DNA of 64,000 nucleotides from Vibrio qingdaonensis (lineage in GTDB: Bacteria > Pseudomonadota > Gammaproteobacteria > Enterobacterales > Vibrionaceae): positions 62,001-126,000 of the forward strand of contig NZ_JAKRRY010000003.1 of NCBI RefSeq assembly GCF_026191675.1, given 5' to 3'. Below are positions 27,334 to 36,840 of the stretch, piece after piece (the stretch's first letter is position 1; every line of letters begins with the position of its first letter). The notes below the pieces were generated by a model. That model saw nothing but the letters and a program-made list of their open reading frames with translations. It ran no database searches and had not been told where the DNA came from. The position numbers were made by a program, and so were the translations under genes.

Positions 27334-28356
27334 TTACTTGATGGCATGATAGATGGTGAATTTACTGGTTTTGTCGAGCGTATGACAATGCCCAAATTGA
27401 CGCTCAATGATCGGTGCGTACTTAAGGAAGCTATTTGCGACGATGACTATGTTGCCTGCGGCTTTAAGATGCGTTGGTGCATCATTGAGCAGTGCTTCAG
27501 TTGCAGAATAACTGGTGTCTAGCCCAGCATGGAATGGTGGGTTGCTTACGATGAACTGAAAATCAGACGACAAATCAGAATAGACATCAGAAGCTAAGAC
27601 ATCGCCTTTTAAGCCATTAGCTAATAGGGTCTGCTTACTAGACTCTATAGCAAAGGCATTGATATCACACATTTGCAGTGAAATATCCGGATAGCGTAGT
27701 GCCATGAACGCGCCTAGTACCCCAGCACCACAACCAAAATCAAGTACCTTGCCATGCAGTGGTGGTAGGTTACTAAGCAGTAACTGGCTACCTAAATCAA
27801 ACTCCCCATGGCTAAAGACGCCAGGCAAGCTTTTTACTACTAATTGCTGGCCGTCAAGTTCGACCGGATAGGATTTAAACCAAGATTGCAGATCAAACGA
27901 TGTTGGTGCTGTTTGGCATTGCCCCCAATAAAATGAGCAACGACGTGCCGAGTCGTATTTTTTTATCAGACCAAAAGGCGCAAACATTTTCTCGACGCTT
28001 TTTACGCCAGAGCGATTTTCACCGACCACGACGATTTCAGTATCTTGACCTAGCTTTGCTAACGACATGTCTAATAGCATCTGCGCTTCTGCTTTAGCTT
28101 TTGGCCAATACATTAAGATCATATCTGCGTCGATCGTGTCTGGTAAATTAGCACCAAAGTGACAGCAAAGTTGTTCCGAGCGATGAAGTTGTCGGTAAGT
28201 ACAGTAATTGCTAGTAAATACCGTGACTTTGTCGCAATGCTTGCTCAAATCAATCGGGAACTGGTCTTCTATTTCACCGATGACCAGCACACGTTTTCCT
28301 GCGAAGTACTCAAGCTGTCTTTCGGCAATCTGGCTGGGAGCGATGTAATGCGACAT
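27334..28356 (-). CDS. rsmC: 16S rRNA (guanine(1207)-N(2))-methyltransferase
   Basis: 340 residues from the ATG at 28356 ([21 protein letters not shown]); E. coli RsmC has 343. A longer reading to 28401 adds 15 residues that are not family-like. RsmC methylates G1207 of 16S rRNA on the assembled 30S subunit. It is a duplicated methyltransferase: the N-terminal half is degenerate. The C-terminal half has motif [21 protein letters not shown] (about 220) and the catalytic [15 protein letters not shown] (about 286). The sequence between perM and rsmC is short, so they may be co-transcribed. Confidence 0.93.
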   Translation of the reverse strand: MSHYIAPSQIAERQLEYFAGKRVLVIGEIEDQFPIDLSKHCDKVTVFTSNYCTYRQLHRSEQLCCHFGANLPDTIDADMILMYWPKAKAEAQMLLDMSLAKLGQDTEIVVVGENRSGVKSVEKMFAPFGLIKKYDSARRCSFYWGQCQTAPTSFDLQSWFKSYPVELDGQQLVVKSLPGVFSHGEFDLGSQLLLSNLPPLHGKVLDFGCGAGVLGAFMALRYPDISLQMCDINAFAIESSKQTLLANGLKGDVLASDVYSDLSSDFQFIVSNPPFHAGLDTSYSATEALLNDAPTHLKAAGNIVIVANSFLKYAPIIERQFGHCHTLDKTSKFTIYHAIK

Positions 28357-28425
28357 GAACGTCATCTCTTGGAAACTGAAAAAGGGAGGGGATTCTCTCA
28401 CAAACCCCCAGACTAAAAAAGCATT

Positions 28426-29511
28426 CTAGCTGTTATCTTGGCTATCTAAAAAGTCCTTAAACTCTTCTTCATACATATTGAAAAGTACGATAGTGATAGC
28501 AAAAATGATCGGGCCATAAATCAGGCCGATAAGACCAAATAAATGAATACCACCAAGCAGGGAGAAGAAAATCATCAACGTATTCATACCGGCACTGCCT
28601 TGCATGAGCAGGGGTCTTAATACGTTATCAATAGAGCCGACGACGGCAATGCTCCATATCGCGAGAAATAGACCCCATTGGGTTTCACCTGTTATTAATA
28701 AATACGCGGTGGCTGGAATCCAAATTAACGCGGTGCCAACGATAGGAATAAACGACGCAAAGCCCATCATCGTCCCCCAGAATAAACCGGGGAATCCGGC
28801 AAGCCACATACCAAATCCACCTGCGGCACCTTGCGCTATTGCGGTTAAAAAAGAGCCCATCACCGCGGATTTTGATACTTTTTCAATCTCGTTGAGTAAG
28901 CGATCTTCTTGGCTGCGAGAAAAGGGCAAAATATGGCGAATCGCAGCGATGATCTTGTCGTGATCGCGCAGTAGGAAGAACAGAACAAACAGCATTAAGA
29001 AAAAATTCATCAGGAAGCTGGTGGCATCCCCAAGTATTTTAGCGCTGATTGCCACTAGATTTGAACCCAGTGAGGTCGCAAATTCTGCCGCCTTTTTGGC
29101 AATATCTTGTGGATCAATCTTATCAAAAGGTAGGTAGTCATTAATGAACGACAGCCCTTTAACGACCCAAGGGTGGGCAAACACTTCTTGAATACCACCG
29201 CCGGTCACCCAGTGATACATATTTTGTGAGAACACGGATCCTTGCTGAACTATGGCACTAAAAACCAGCAGTAATGGCATGACAATGATAAACGTCAGAA
29301 TAACGCAGGATAACAAGGCGACAGTGTTTTTGTGTTTTGGCAGTTTATCCTCTAGCCACTCATGAATAGGGAACATCAACAGTGACAAAATAAACGCCAT
29401 GACAATGGAGTTAATGTAAGGCTCGACGAGCAAGTAACAGGCAAAGCCCGTTAAAAGTAGGGCGATGATGAGCACCCAGTGACTTGCCGTTACGTTCATT
29501 TTCGTTTTCAC
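28426..29511 (-). CDS. AI-2E family transporter (PerM/YdiK-like permease)
   Basis: 361 residues with about eight membrane spans. The family pattern is clear: an N-terminal pair of helices (VLIIALLLTGFACYLL; SIVMAFILSLLMFPIHEWLE), a periplasmic stretch at about 90-145, then helices with GGFGMWLAGFPGLFWGTMMGFASFIPIVGTALIW. The end is LLGGIHLFGLIGLIYGPII and a short acidic tail. Members move small molecules or ions; one exports autoinducer-2 and others act as Na+/H+ antiporters, so the substrate cannot be named here. It matches the position of the permease in the V. cholerae rsmC-hemL interval. Confidence 0.85.
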   Translation of the reverse strand: MKTKMNVTASHWVLIIALLLTGFACYLLVEPYINSIVMAFILSLLMFPIHEWLEDKLPKHKNTVALLSCVILTFIIVMPLLLVFSAIVQQGSVFSQNMYHWVTGGGIQEVFAHPWVVKGLSFINDYLPFDKIDPQDIAKKAAEFATSLGSNLVAISAKILGDATSFLMNFFLMLFVLFFLLRDHDKIIAAIRHILPFSRSQEDRLLNEIEKVSKSAVMGSFLTAIAQGAAGGFGMWLAGFPGLFWGTMMGFASFIPIVGTALIWIPATAYLLITGETQWGLFLAIWSIAVVGSIDNVLRPLLMQGSAGMNTLMIFFSLLGGIHLFGLIGLIYGPIIFAITIVLFNMYEEEFKDFLDSQDNS

Positions 29512-29770
29512 GAGTGTTCCTTTTTCAATATATCGGCTGCGAAATCTGCATGCGATAAGATGATGAGCGAGCGTCGTTTTTTCTGCGTCGTGGCGTTTTT
29601 ACGGTAGACAAAGCGCCATCGCTAATTCAGTTATTTCAACGTATTACTGGTCAACGTATAGTCGGTAAACTAAGTAATCAAATACGGCGACCAATTGAGC
29701 ATATAATGGACGTAAAATATGGAGTGATCAATTTTAATTGGTATTTAATACCGTGATTAGTGGGGGTTTT

Positions 29771-29893
29771 ATGGGATGTTGTAACGGCAAGGAAACGTGT
29801 CAGTCAGGTGTTAAAATTAAGCGAAAAATCCCGTGGTTTTGGATGATGATATTCGCGATAGCGTTACTGGCCGCCTATCATTGGCAGGCATAA
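29771..29893 (+). CDS. small Cys-containing membrane protein, 40 residues
   Basis: ATG at 29771 to TAA at 29891. The N-terminus is MGCCNGKETCQSG with three cysteines. A basic patch VKIKRKIP follows, then one membrane span (WFWMMIFAIALLAAYHW), and the chain ends QA. The positive patch before the helix predicts that the Cys-rich end stays in the cytoplasm. GGGGG lies four bases before the ATG; an in-frame GTG at 29753 is an alternative start. A hairpin with a short T-tract follows at once. It runs opposite to perM and hemL, so it is its own transcript; TATAAT at 29702-29707 may be its -10. I do not recognise the family. Composition and signals favour a real gene. Confidence 0.65.
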   Translation: MGCCNGKETCQSGVKIKRKIPWFWMMIFAIALLAAYHWQA

Positions 29894-29918
29894 AAAAGGG
29901 CTGAAACTATCAGCCCTT
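29892..29918. terminator. terminator of hemL, shared with the small ORF
   Basis: Stem AAGGGCTGA / TCAGCCCTT with a 5-base loop. On the minus strand it ends in T6, a good terminator for hemL. On the plus strand it follows the 40-codon ORF directly but has only ACGTTTATT after it. Confidence 0.85.
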
Positions 29919-29984
29919 ACGTTTATTGACGTTGAGATTCCCTTTTAGGAGTCTCGACGCTATGCATAAGTCAGTGGTTACTGG

Positions 29985-31280
29985 CTACGCCGCTTCTTTT
30001 GCCAGCATAGCAAAACAACGATCAGCGGCTTCTAGTGTTGCTTCGATTTCTTTTGAACCGTGAGCAAGAGACAGGAAGCTAGCTTCGAATGCTGATGGTG
30101 CAAGGTAGACACCGTGATCGAGCATTAAGTGGAAGAAGCGCTTAAAGCGCTCAACATCGCACTTAGCGACGTCTTCATAGCAAGTAATGCGTTCTTGATC
30201 GGTAAAGAAAAAGCCAAACATACCGCCAACTTGGTTTACCACCATTGGAATGCCATGCTCGTCTGCCAAGGTTTTAAAGCCATCAGCAAGTTGTTTGGTT
30301 TTATGCGCAAGGCGTTTTTCGTTGCCTTCTTCAGACAGCAACGTAAGGCAAGCATAACCAGCTGCCATGGCGATAGGGTTACCTGACAGTGTACCCGCTT
30401 GATAAACCGGGCCAGTAGGCGCAACGTATTGCATGACTTCTTTACGGCCACCAAATGCACCAACAGGCATGCCACCACCAATGATTTTACCTAATGTTGT
30501 TAAGTCTGGCTTGATGTTGTAATACGCTTGAGCGCCACCTTGTGCGACGCGGAAGCCTGTCATGACTTCGTCGAAGATAAGCAGCGCGCCTTCTTCATCA
30601 CAGATTTGACGAAGTCCTTCGTGGAAACCTTCAACTGGAGGGATGCAGTTCATGTTGCCGGCAACAGGCTCAACAATAATGCAAGAAATCTCACCTTTGT
30701 TGGCAGCAAACAGTGCTTTGACGGATTCAAGATCGTTAAAACGAGCCGTCAGCGTGTATTTTGCAAAGTCAGCAGGCACGCCAGGAGAGCTTGGTTGGCC
30801 AAGTGTTAATGCGCCAGAGCCAGCTTTAACAAGTAAGCTATCGGCATGGCCGTGGTAGCAACCTTCAAACTTCATGATTTTGTCACGACCAGTGTAGCCA
30901 CGAGCGAGACGAATGGCGCTCATGGTCGCTTCTGTACCAGAGCTCACCATACGCAGCTGCTCCATAGAAGGCACCAGTTTGCGCACGAGTTCAGCCATGT
31001 TGATTTCCATTTCGGTTGGCGCACCAAAACTTAGACCTCGTTGTGCGGCATCAATAACGGCTTCGCGGATAACAGCATGGTTGTGACCTAAGATCATCGG
31101 TCCCCAAGAACCTACGTAGTCAATGTACGCTTTACCATCAGCATCAAAAATCAAAGGGCCATCGGCACGCTCAACAAAGATAGGTGAACCACCTACACCG
31201 TTGAAGGCACGAACGGGCGAGTTTACACCACCAGGGATAGTCTCTTGCGCTTTTTGATACAGCTCTGCTGATTTGGTCAT
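29985..31280 (-). CDS. hemL: glutamate-1-semialdehyde 2,1-aminomutase
   Basis: 431 residues from the ATG at 31280, with GAGG upstream (AAAGAGGAATTCTCC). An upstream extension of 42 residues is rejected because the family starts [26 protein letters not shown]. HemL makes 5-aminolevulinate from glutamate-1-semialdehyde with PLP, the entry to haem and sirohaem synthesis. Motifs are [43 protein letters not shown] and the PLP lysine in [17 protein letters not shown]. It is divergent from erpA, as in V. cholerae. The shared gap of almost 300 bases holds two dyads (see below). Confidence 0.96.
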   Translation of the reverse strand: MTKSAELYQKAQETIPGGVNSPVRAFNGVGGSPIFVERADGPLIFDADGKAYIDYVGSWGPMILGHNHAVIREAVIDAAQRGLSFGAPTEMEINMAELVRKLVPSMEQLRMVSSGTEATMSAIRLARGYTGRDKIMKFEGCYHGHADSLLVKAGSGALTLGQPSSPGVPADFAKYTLTARFNDLESVKALFAANKGEISCIIVEPVAGNMNCIPPVEGFHEGLRQICDEEGALLIFDEVMTGFRVAQGGAQAYYNIKPDLTTLGKIIGGGMPVGAFGGRKEVMQYVAPTGPVYQAGTLSGNPIAMAAGYACLTLLSEEGNEKRLAHKTKQLADGFKTLADEHGIPMVVNQVGGMFGFFFTDQERITCYEDVAKCDVERFKRFFHLMLDHGVYLAPSAFEASFLSLAHGSKEIEATLEAADRCFAMLAKEAA

Positions 31281-31410
31281 GGAGAATTCCTCTTTGCTTA
31301 TTCGGACCAAGTGAGCAGCATTGTACATACCCTCACAAAATCTAGTAGTGTTTTGAGCACATTTTCGGAAATTGCACTCTGATATGACGGTAAAGTTAAA
31401 TTGCATCTGC

Positions 31411-31441
31411 CTAATACTTGAACGAAGCAGTCAGGTATTAG
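31411..31441. promoter_or_regulatory. 11-bp dyad between hemL and erpA
   Basis: CTAATACTTGA and TCAGGTATTAG form an 11-bp inverted repeat with one G-T type mismatch and a 9-base centre. It is 130 bases upstream of hemL and 137 upstream of erpA. It could be an operator for either gene. I could not match it confidently to IscR or Fur consensus. Confidence 0.45.
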
Positions 31442-31476
31442 ATAATCCCCCGTAATACAATTAATACTATTTGTTT

Positions 31477-31503
31477 ACTCATCATTTTGGTGAGTCGTTT
31501 TTA
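31477..31503 (+). terminator. terminator-like hairpin in the erpA leader
   Basis: ACTCA(T)CA and GG(T)GAGT form a short stem followed by CGTTTTTAT, 75 bases before the erpA ATG on the same strand. If transcription starts upstream of it, this could attenuate erpA; otherwise it ends a short upstream RNA. Confidence 0.4.
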
Positions 31504-31577
31504 TCTTCGTAGGGGATGCGAGTCACTGGTTATCAGTGGTGCGCTTGAATTGCGAATGAGTAGCAAGAGAGGTTCCC

Positions 31578-31919
31578 ATGAGTGATGCAGCTATTCCTTT
31601 AAATTTTTCCGATGCCGCGGCAACGCGAGTGAACACATTGATTTCAGAAGAAGAAAACCCTGAACTGAAACTGCGCGTCTACATTACGGGTGGCGGTTGC
31701 AGTGGTTTTCAATATGGTTTTACCTTTGACGAAAGTGTCAACGATGGTGATACCACGATTGAAAAGTGTGGTGTGACCTTAGTGGTAGACCCGATGAGCC
31801 TACAATACTTAATTGGCGGCACGGTGGATTATACCGAAGGGTTAGAAGGGGCGAGATTCTTTATTGATAACCCCAATGCTACGACAACATGTGGTTGTGG
31901 CGCTTCATTTAGCGTTTAA
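31578..31919 (+). CDS. erpA: iron-sulfur cluster insertion protein ErpA
   Basis: 113 residues. ErpA is an A-type carrier that delivers [4Fe-4S] clusters to essential targets such as isoprenoid enzymes and respiratory dehydrogenases. The three cluster cysteines are present: Cys41 in [12 protein letters not shown], and Cys105 and Cys107 in [11 protein letters not shown]. The sequence and length are standard. AGAGAGG precedes the ATG. It is monocistronic, since a strong terminator follows. AcnB and other iron-sulfur enzymes in the cell depend on this class of carrier. Confidence 0.96.
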   Translation: MSDAAIPLNFSDAAATRVNTLISEEENPELKLRVYITGGGCSGFQYGFTFDESVNDGDTTIEKCGVTLVVDPMSLQYLIGGTVDYTEGLEGARFFIDNPNATTTCGCGASFSV

Positions 31920-31932
31920 GTTAACCAGTAAG

Positions 31933-31966
31933 AAAGAGGCGAATGAGAAGTTCGCCTCTTTTTTTT
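31933..31966 (+). terminator. erpA terminator
   Basis: Stem AAAGAGGCGAA / TTCGCCTCTTT with a 7-base loop and a T-tract of eight to ten. Confidence 0.92.
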
Positions 31967-32092
31967 GCTACGCAGATAACAAAAATGAATAAAACAAGGT
32001 AGTGTTACTGCTCTACTCTTATTTCCCCTAACGTACAGGGCGTGCTGAGACATTGAATCTAAGGATGTTATTCAAGTTTCAGTACTTTTATC

Positions 32093-32116
32093 AGCCTTTC
32101 TCATCAAGGAAAGGCT
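32093..32116 (+). promoter_or_regulatory. perfect hairpin in the leader of the RND efflux operon
   Basis: AGCCTTTC-TCATCAAG-GAAAGGCT is an 8-bp perfect inverted repeat 39 bases before the vexL ATG. It has no T-run. It could be an operator for an unlinked regulator or a 5' UTR structure. Confidence 0.45.
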
Positions 32117-32155
32117 AGGTAAGCGCAGCAGCACGACCATTATAAGGATATAACT

Positions 32156-33268
32156 ATGCCAACCATGCAGCCTGGCCGCTTCTTTTCAAAACGTCCCTGG
32201 CTTATTTCGCTATTATTCATCTTAGGGCTCGCCGTTTGGCTCGGTCTTGGTGCTTTACGAGCAGAAGAAAGCAATCCGTCTACTTCACCAGAAGTCACGC
32301 CACTTGCAAGGGTGGTTTTCCAATCTTTTGTCGCGGAAAGTATTGATAAGAAAATCGAATTATATGGTCGAACTGCGCCGGATCGAACCGCTAAGCTTGG
32401 CGCTGAAATCGCGGGGAAAATTATTGGCTTAAGCGTTAGAAAGGGAGACCGCGTCAAGGCTGGCCAAGCGATAGCACAAATCGATAAAGGTGATCTTGCG
32501 ATTCAATTAGAACGAGCACAGGCCATGTTGAATGTTCGTCAGCAAGAGTTTAATGCATCTAAATCTTTAAAGAGTCGCGGGCTGCAAGGTGAAGTTGCCT
32601 ATTCAACGGCAGCGGCAAACTATACCGAAGCAAAAGCGATGGTCAGCGCGGCGAAATTGGCCTTGCGTAATACCATCGTTAAAGCACCTTTTACCGGTAT
32701 CGTGGACCAAATTGATATTGAATTAGGCGATTTTGTCTCTATTGGTGATCCGGTTGCCATGATGATTGATTTAAATGTTCTGGTGATAGAAGCGGACGTG
32801 AGTGAGCGTCATATTCAAAATCTATCAGTGAACCAACCAGCGACAGTGCGTTTTATTGATGGCACACCAGTAACCGGTAAGCTTCGTTATATCTCTAGAG
32901 TCTCTTCATCGACGACAAATACCTTTCCTATTGAAATAGAAGTTCCGAATCCCAAGCAAAAAATTTCTGCAGGGGTGAGTGCTGAAGTTGAGTTGGCGCT
33001 TGAGAAAAATATCGCCATAAAAATAACCCCAACAATGCTGGCCTTAGATGAACGTGGCAACCTCGGTGTTAAAACGCTTCAGAGTAACAAAGTGGCGTTT
33101 GTCCCCATCCAGCTCGTTAAGGCTGAACAAGATGGTGTCTGGCTGACAGGGCTTGGCGATCGAGTTGATATTATTGTTTTGGGGCAAGGCTTTGTTCGTG
33201 ATGGTGATGCGGTAGAAGCGATTAGCGTTGAGCAAGCCAATCAAGTAGCTGATCAAGCTAAGCGATAG
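32156..33268 (+). CDS. vexL: RND efflux periplasmic adaptor subunit (VexL-like)
   Basis: 370 residues. AAGGA lies well before the ATG. A single N-terminal anchor (PWLISLLFILGLAVWLGLGAL) puts the rest in the periplasm; there is no lipobox. The membrane-fusion fold is clear: a first lipoyl half (TAKLGAEIAGKIIGLSVRKGDRVKAGQAIAQID), a short coiled-coil hairpin (about 115-165), the second half KAPFTGIVDQIDIELGDFV, then beta-barrel and membrane-proximal domains. It links the inner-membrane pump to an outer-membrane channel such as TolC, which is not encoded here. The gene ends 10 bases before the pump gene. The symbol is by position: VC0628-VC0629 beside erpA in V. cholerae is, as I recall, VexLM. 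Confidence 0.8.
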   Translation: MPTMQPGRFFSKRPWLISLLFILGLAVWLGLGALRAEESNPSTSPEVTPLARVVFQSFVAESIDKKIELYGRTAPDRTAKLGAEIAGKIIGLSVRKGDRVKAGQAIAQIDKGDLAIQLERAQAMLNVRQQEFNASKSLKSRGLQGEVAYSTAAANYTEAKAMVSAAKLALRNTIVKAPFTGIVDQIDIELGDFVSIGDPVAMMIDLNVLVIEADVSERHIQNLSVNQPATVRFIDGTPVTGKLRYISRVSSSTTNTFPIEIEVPNPKQKISAGVSAEVELALEKNIAIKITPTMLALDERGNLGVKTLQSNKVAFVPIQLVKAEQDGVWLTGLGDRVDIIVLGQGFVRDGDAVEAISVEQANQVADQAKR

Positions 33269-33278
33269 GAGAAGGTGC

Positions 33279-36200
33279 ATGAATGCTTTGATTGATGCGG
33301 CGTTGTCTCGCTCTCGAACGATGATCAGTTTACTGGTTTTAATTTTAATTGCCGGAGTGGTGACTTATAACACCATTCCTAAAGAGTCGAGCCCCGATAT
33401 CACGATTCCTATCATCTATGTATCGGTGGGGCATCAAGGGATCTCCCCCGACGATAGTGAGCGTCTATTAGTTCGCCCACTAGAAAAAGAATTACGCTCA
33501 ATTGAAGGCGTAAAGGAAATGACGGCAACGGCGTCTGAAGGGCATGCGTCAGTCACGCTTGAATTTAATGTTGGGGTCGATCTAACACAAGCCATGGCGG
33601 ATGTGCGTGATGCTGTTGATTTAGCAAAGCCCAAATTGCCGGATGACAGTGATGAGCCAACCGTTAATGAAGTGACCTTTGCCTCTCAGCAGCCGGTATT
33701 GTCGGTGGTGTTATACGGAACGGTGCCGGAACGAACCATTGTTCAAATCGCTCGTCAACTGCGTGACAAACTGGAGAGCTACCGACAAGTTTTAGAAGTG
33801 GACATCGCGGGTGATCGCGATGACATCGTCGAAATTGTTGTTGACCCATTACTGATGGAAAGCTACGGCTTAGATCAAGGTGATATTTATAACCTGATTG
33901 CGCTCAATAATCGGGTGGTGGCGGCAGGGTTTGTTGATACGGGCTATGGACGCTTTTCTGTCAAAGTCCCATCGGTGTTCGAAACCTTAAAAGATGTACT
34001 AGAACTGCCCGTTAAAGTCGATGGTAAGCAGGTGATCACTTTTGGAGATGTGGCGACTGTTCGTCGTGCATTTCGAGATCCCGACAGTTTTGCTCGCCTC
34101 GATGGGCAGTCAGCGGTTGTACTTGATGTAAAGAAGCGCGCGGGTGAAAACATTATCGAGACGGTCGCGTTAGTAAAGGAAGTGATGCGTCAAGCGTCAT
34201 TGGTTCCAGAGTGGCCGAATAATCTGCAAGTTAAGTACACCAAGGACGAGTCGAAAGATGTCAAGATCATGCTCAATGATCTACAAAACAACGTACTTTC
34301 CGCCATTATCCTCGTGGTCATTGTCATCATCGCTATTCTCGGTGTACGAACCGCAATGTTGGTGGGGGTGTCAATTCCGGGTTCGTTTTTGACGGGCTTA
34401 TTGGTGTTGTCAGTATTTGGCTTGACCGTCAATATCATCGTGTTGTTCTCGCTCATTATGGCAGTGGGTATGTTGGTTGATGGCGCGATAGTGGTCACCG
34501 AGTTTGCCGATAGGCGGATGCAAGAAGGCACGCCGAGAAAGCAAGCTTACGCCGATGCCGCCAAGCGTATGGCATGGCCGATCACTGCATCAACGGCGAC
34601 GACGCTCGCCGCTTTTGCGCCGTTATTATTTTGGCCAGATACTACAGGTGAGTTCATGAAGTTCTTACCACTGACCTTGATCGCGACCTTAACGGCTTCA
34701 TTAGTCATGGCGCTTCTTTTTGTCCCTGTCCTTGGAGGACTGTTTGGTAAGCCTCAATATGTGTCAAGTGCACAACAAGCCAAGATGGTGGCACTGCATG
34801 ACGGAGACTTTGATAAGGCAACGGGTATCACTAAGCTCTATTACCACACGTTAGCCATCGCGATTGTTCATCCATTTAAAATACTGTTGTTGGCGATTTT
34901 AATTGCGATTGGTGTCGGTGCCGCCTACAACAAAGCGGGTTTAGGGGCTGAGTTTTTCCCCGAGGTCGATCCGCCGTACTTTAATGTCAAAGTGCGCTCT
35001 CATGGTGACTTATCCATCAATGAAAAAGATGAAGTCATGAGGGTCGTTGAGAAAGTGATGCTTAACCATGATGAATTCGAAAGTGTCTATACAAAAACCG
35101 GAGGAAAAAGTGAGATTGGTAATATCCAAATAACGCCGGTTGATTGGCAAGACCGTCGCCGAGTTAATGTCATTATCGAAGAGTTAAAGCAAACAACGAA
35201 CCAGTTTGCTGGGGTAGAAATTGAGTACAAATTTCCTGATGCAGGACCGCCGGTAGAGCATGACTTAGTGATTGAACTTTCGGCCCGTTTCCCTGAGCGC
35301 CTAGATGAGGCTGCCAAGGTGATTCGGCATTGGGCTGACGGCAACGCGAAGCTTACCAATATTAGTGATTCTTCGAGTAAGCCCGGTATTGATTGGCAGA
35401 TAGATATTCGCCGAGATGATGCCGCCCGGTTTGGCGCTGATGCGAGCTTAGTCGGAAATACGGTGCAATTTGTCACCAATGGACTGAAAATTGGTGACTA
35501 CCTTCCAGATGACTCGTCAGAAGAAGTCGATATCTTGGTTCGTTTCCCTAGTGATAAGCGCGATATTGGTCGTTTTGATGAATTACGAGTCAAGACCCCC
35601 GCAGGTTTGGTACCGATTACCAATTTTGCTGAAATTACACCTCAGCCCAAGCAAGATGCGATTGAACGCTTAGATGGTATTCGTATCATTAACGTTAAAG
35701 CAGACATGGCTGAGGGCTACAATCTCGCAATAGAACTTCCTGAGTTCCAGCAGTCACTCGATGCACTTGAGCTTCCGCCTGGTATCGACGTGCGAATACG
35801 TGGGCAAAATGAAGAGCAAAAGAACTCGTCAGAGTTTTTACAAAGTGCATTTTTAGTCGCGCTTGCAGTTATGGCGCTGATTTTAATTACGCAATTTAAC
35901 AGCTTCTATCAGGCATTTTTAATTTTGAGTGCGGTGATATTCTCTACGGTAGGGGTGTTTGCAGGTCTGCTTATTTTCCAGCGGCCCTTTGGCATTATTA
36001 TGTCAGGCATTGGCGTGATCGCCTTAGCTGGTATTGTCGTGAATAATAATATTGTTTTGATCGATACATATAATCAGCTGCTAAAACGAGGGTTAGATAA
36101 ACGAGAAGCGATATTAAGGACAGGGGTTCAGCGTTTGAGACCCGTTATGCTGACAACCGTTACGACGATATTGGGTTTGATGCCAATGGTTTTGGAAATG

Positions 36201-36410
36201 AATATTGACCTTATTAACCAAAAAATCGAGTTTGGGGCGCCTAGTACTCAATGGTGGTCGCAGTTAGCAACGGCTATTGCTGGTGGTCTTGCCTTTGCAA
36301 CAGTACTCACACTGGTGCTTACTCCTTGCTTGCTGATGTTAGGACGAAGCCCGCACGACATGAAAGTGAAGACAAGGCGTCGCTGGCTCTTTTGGCGAAA
36401 AAGCGCATAA
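33279..36410 (+). CDS. vexM: RND efflux transporter permease (VexM-like)
   Basis: 1043 residues, the usual RND length. The layout is TM1, a large periplasmic loop (about 30-330), TM2-6, a cytoplasmic stretch, TM7, a second loop and TM8-12. MAVGMLVDGAIVVTEFADRR marks TM4, with the Asp needed for proton relay, and GIVVNNNIVLIDTYN marks TM10. The start MNALIDAALSRSRTMISLL and TIPKESSPDITIPIIYVS place it with the AcrB/HAE1-like proton antiporters, in a branch distant from AcrB itself. The GGAGAAGG ribosome site lies just after the vexL stop, so the two genes form one operon. The substrate is not predictable; detergents, dyes or bile components are typical. Confidence 0.85.
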   Translation: MNALIDAALSRSRTMISLLVLILIAGVVTYNTIPKESSPDITIPIIYVSVGHQGISPDDSERLLVRPLEKELRSIEGVKEMTATASEGHASVTLEFNVGVDLTQAMADVRDAVDLAKPKLPDDSDEPTVNEVTFASQQPVLSVVLYGTVPERTIVQIARQLRDKLESYRQVLEVDIAGDRDDIVEIVVDPLLMESYGLDQGDIYNLIALNNRVVAAGFVDTGYGRFSVKVPSVFETLKDVLELPVKVDGKQVITFGDVATVRRAFRDPDSFARLDGQSAVVLDVKKRAGENIIETVALVKEVMRQASLVPEWPNNLQVKYTKDESKDVKIMLNDLQNNVLSAIILVVIVIIAILGVRTAMLVGVSIPGSFLTGLLVLSVFGLTVNIIVLFSLIMAVGMLVDGAIVVTEFADRRMQEGTPRKQAYADAAKRMAWPITASTATTLAAFAPLLFWPDTTGEFMKFLPLTLIATLTASLVMALLFVPVLGGLFGKPQYVSSAQQAKMVALHDGDFDKATGITKLYYHTLAIAIVHPFKILLLAILIAIGVGAAYNKAGLGAEFFPEVDPPYFNVKVRSHGDLSINEKDEVMRVVEKVMLNHDEFESVYTKTGGKSEIGNIQITPVDWQDRRRVNVIIEELKQTTNQFAGVEIEYKFPDAGPPVEHDLVIELSARFPERLDEAAKVIRHWADGNAKLTNISDSSSKPGIDWQIDIRRDDAARFGADASLVGNTVQFVTNGLKIGDYLPDDSSEEVDILVRFPSDKRDIGRFDELRVKTPAGLVPITNFAEITPQPKQDAIERLDGIRIINVKADMAEGYNLAIELPEFQQSLDALELPPGIDVRIRGQNEEQKNSSEFLQSAFLVALAVMALILITQFNSFYQAFLILSAVIFSTVGVFAGLLIFQRPFGIIMSGIGVIALAGIVVNNNIVLIDTYNQLLKRGLDKREAILRTGVQRLRPVMLTTVTTILGLMPMVLEMNIDLINQKIEFGAPSTQWWSQLATAIAGGLAFATVLTLVLTPCLLMLGRSPHDMKVKTRRRWLFWRKSA

Positions 36411-36438
36411 ACAACCATTTATTGTTAACACCTTACTT

Positions 36439-36462
36439 AAGGCTCCGAAAGGGGCCTTTTTT
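36439..36462 (+). terminator. vexLM terminator
   Basis: AAGGC-T-CC / GG-G-GCCTT with a GAAA tetraloop and T6, 28 bases past the stop. Confidence 0.85.
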
Positions 36463-36840
36463 ATTGCTATGAATAGATGAATAAGATGACTTTCATCGTT
36501 AGTGTTAATGGTTTTTTGTACCCGAAGAGGATGGCGGTAAGTTTTTTATCCTGAACTTTAAGGATGGTTGAGATTATATTCCGATTTTGGTGTTTAATTT
36601 GTCACGATTTATTGCAAATAGTCAGGAATGAAGAAGAGTCTCTTTTTTGCGATCAAAACAAGGTTAGACCTGGTGATAAGAAAGCGTTACAGTTGTTGCG
36701 TAAACGGTGTGCTTGTTATGACTGGCACAACGACATAGCCGAAAAGTGAGTGATTTCGATTAGGCTACGAATAAGCCCTAACTATGTAAGACCGGCTCTT
36801 CAAACTACCTGTTTGTCGAGATAACTGGTAAGGAGAAAAT
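36463..36840 (+). promoter_or_regulatory. ilvIH upstream region
   Basis: About 380 bases without a convincing gene. It is AT-rich in its first half (36480-36660), as expected for an Lrp-bound ilvIH control region. I found no leader peptide rich in Ile, Leu or Val codons and no attenuator. A short dyad TTAGGCT...AAGCC lies near 36760-36778. The strong ribosome site GGTAAGGAG is at 36828-36836. Confidence 0.45.

Noticed and set aside
36564..36749. 61-codon frame upstream of ilvI
   Set aside because: No good ribosome site, and the composition (Cys, Trp, Arg scattered) does not resemble a real small protein or a branched-chain leader peptide.
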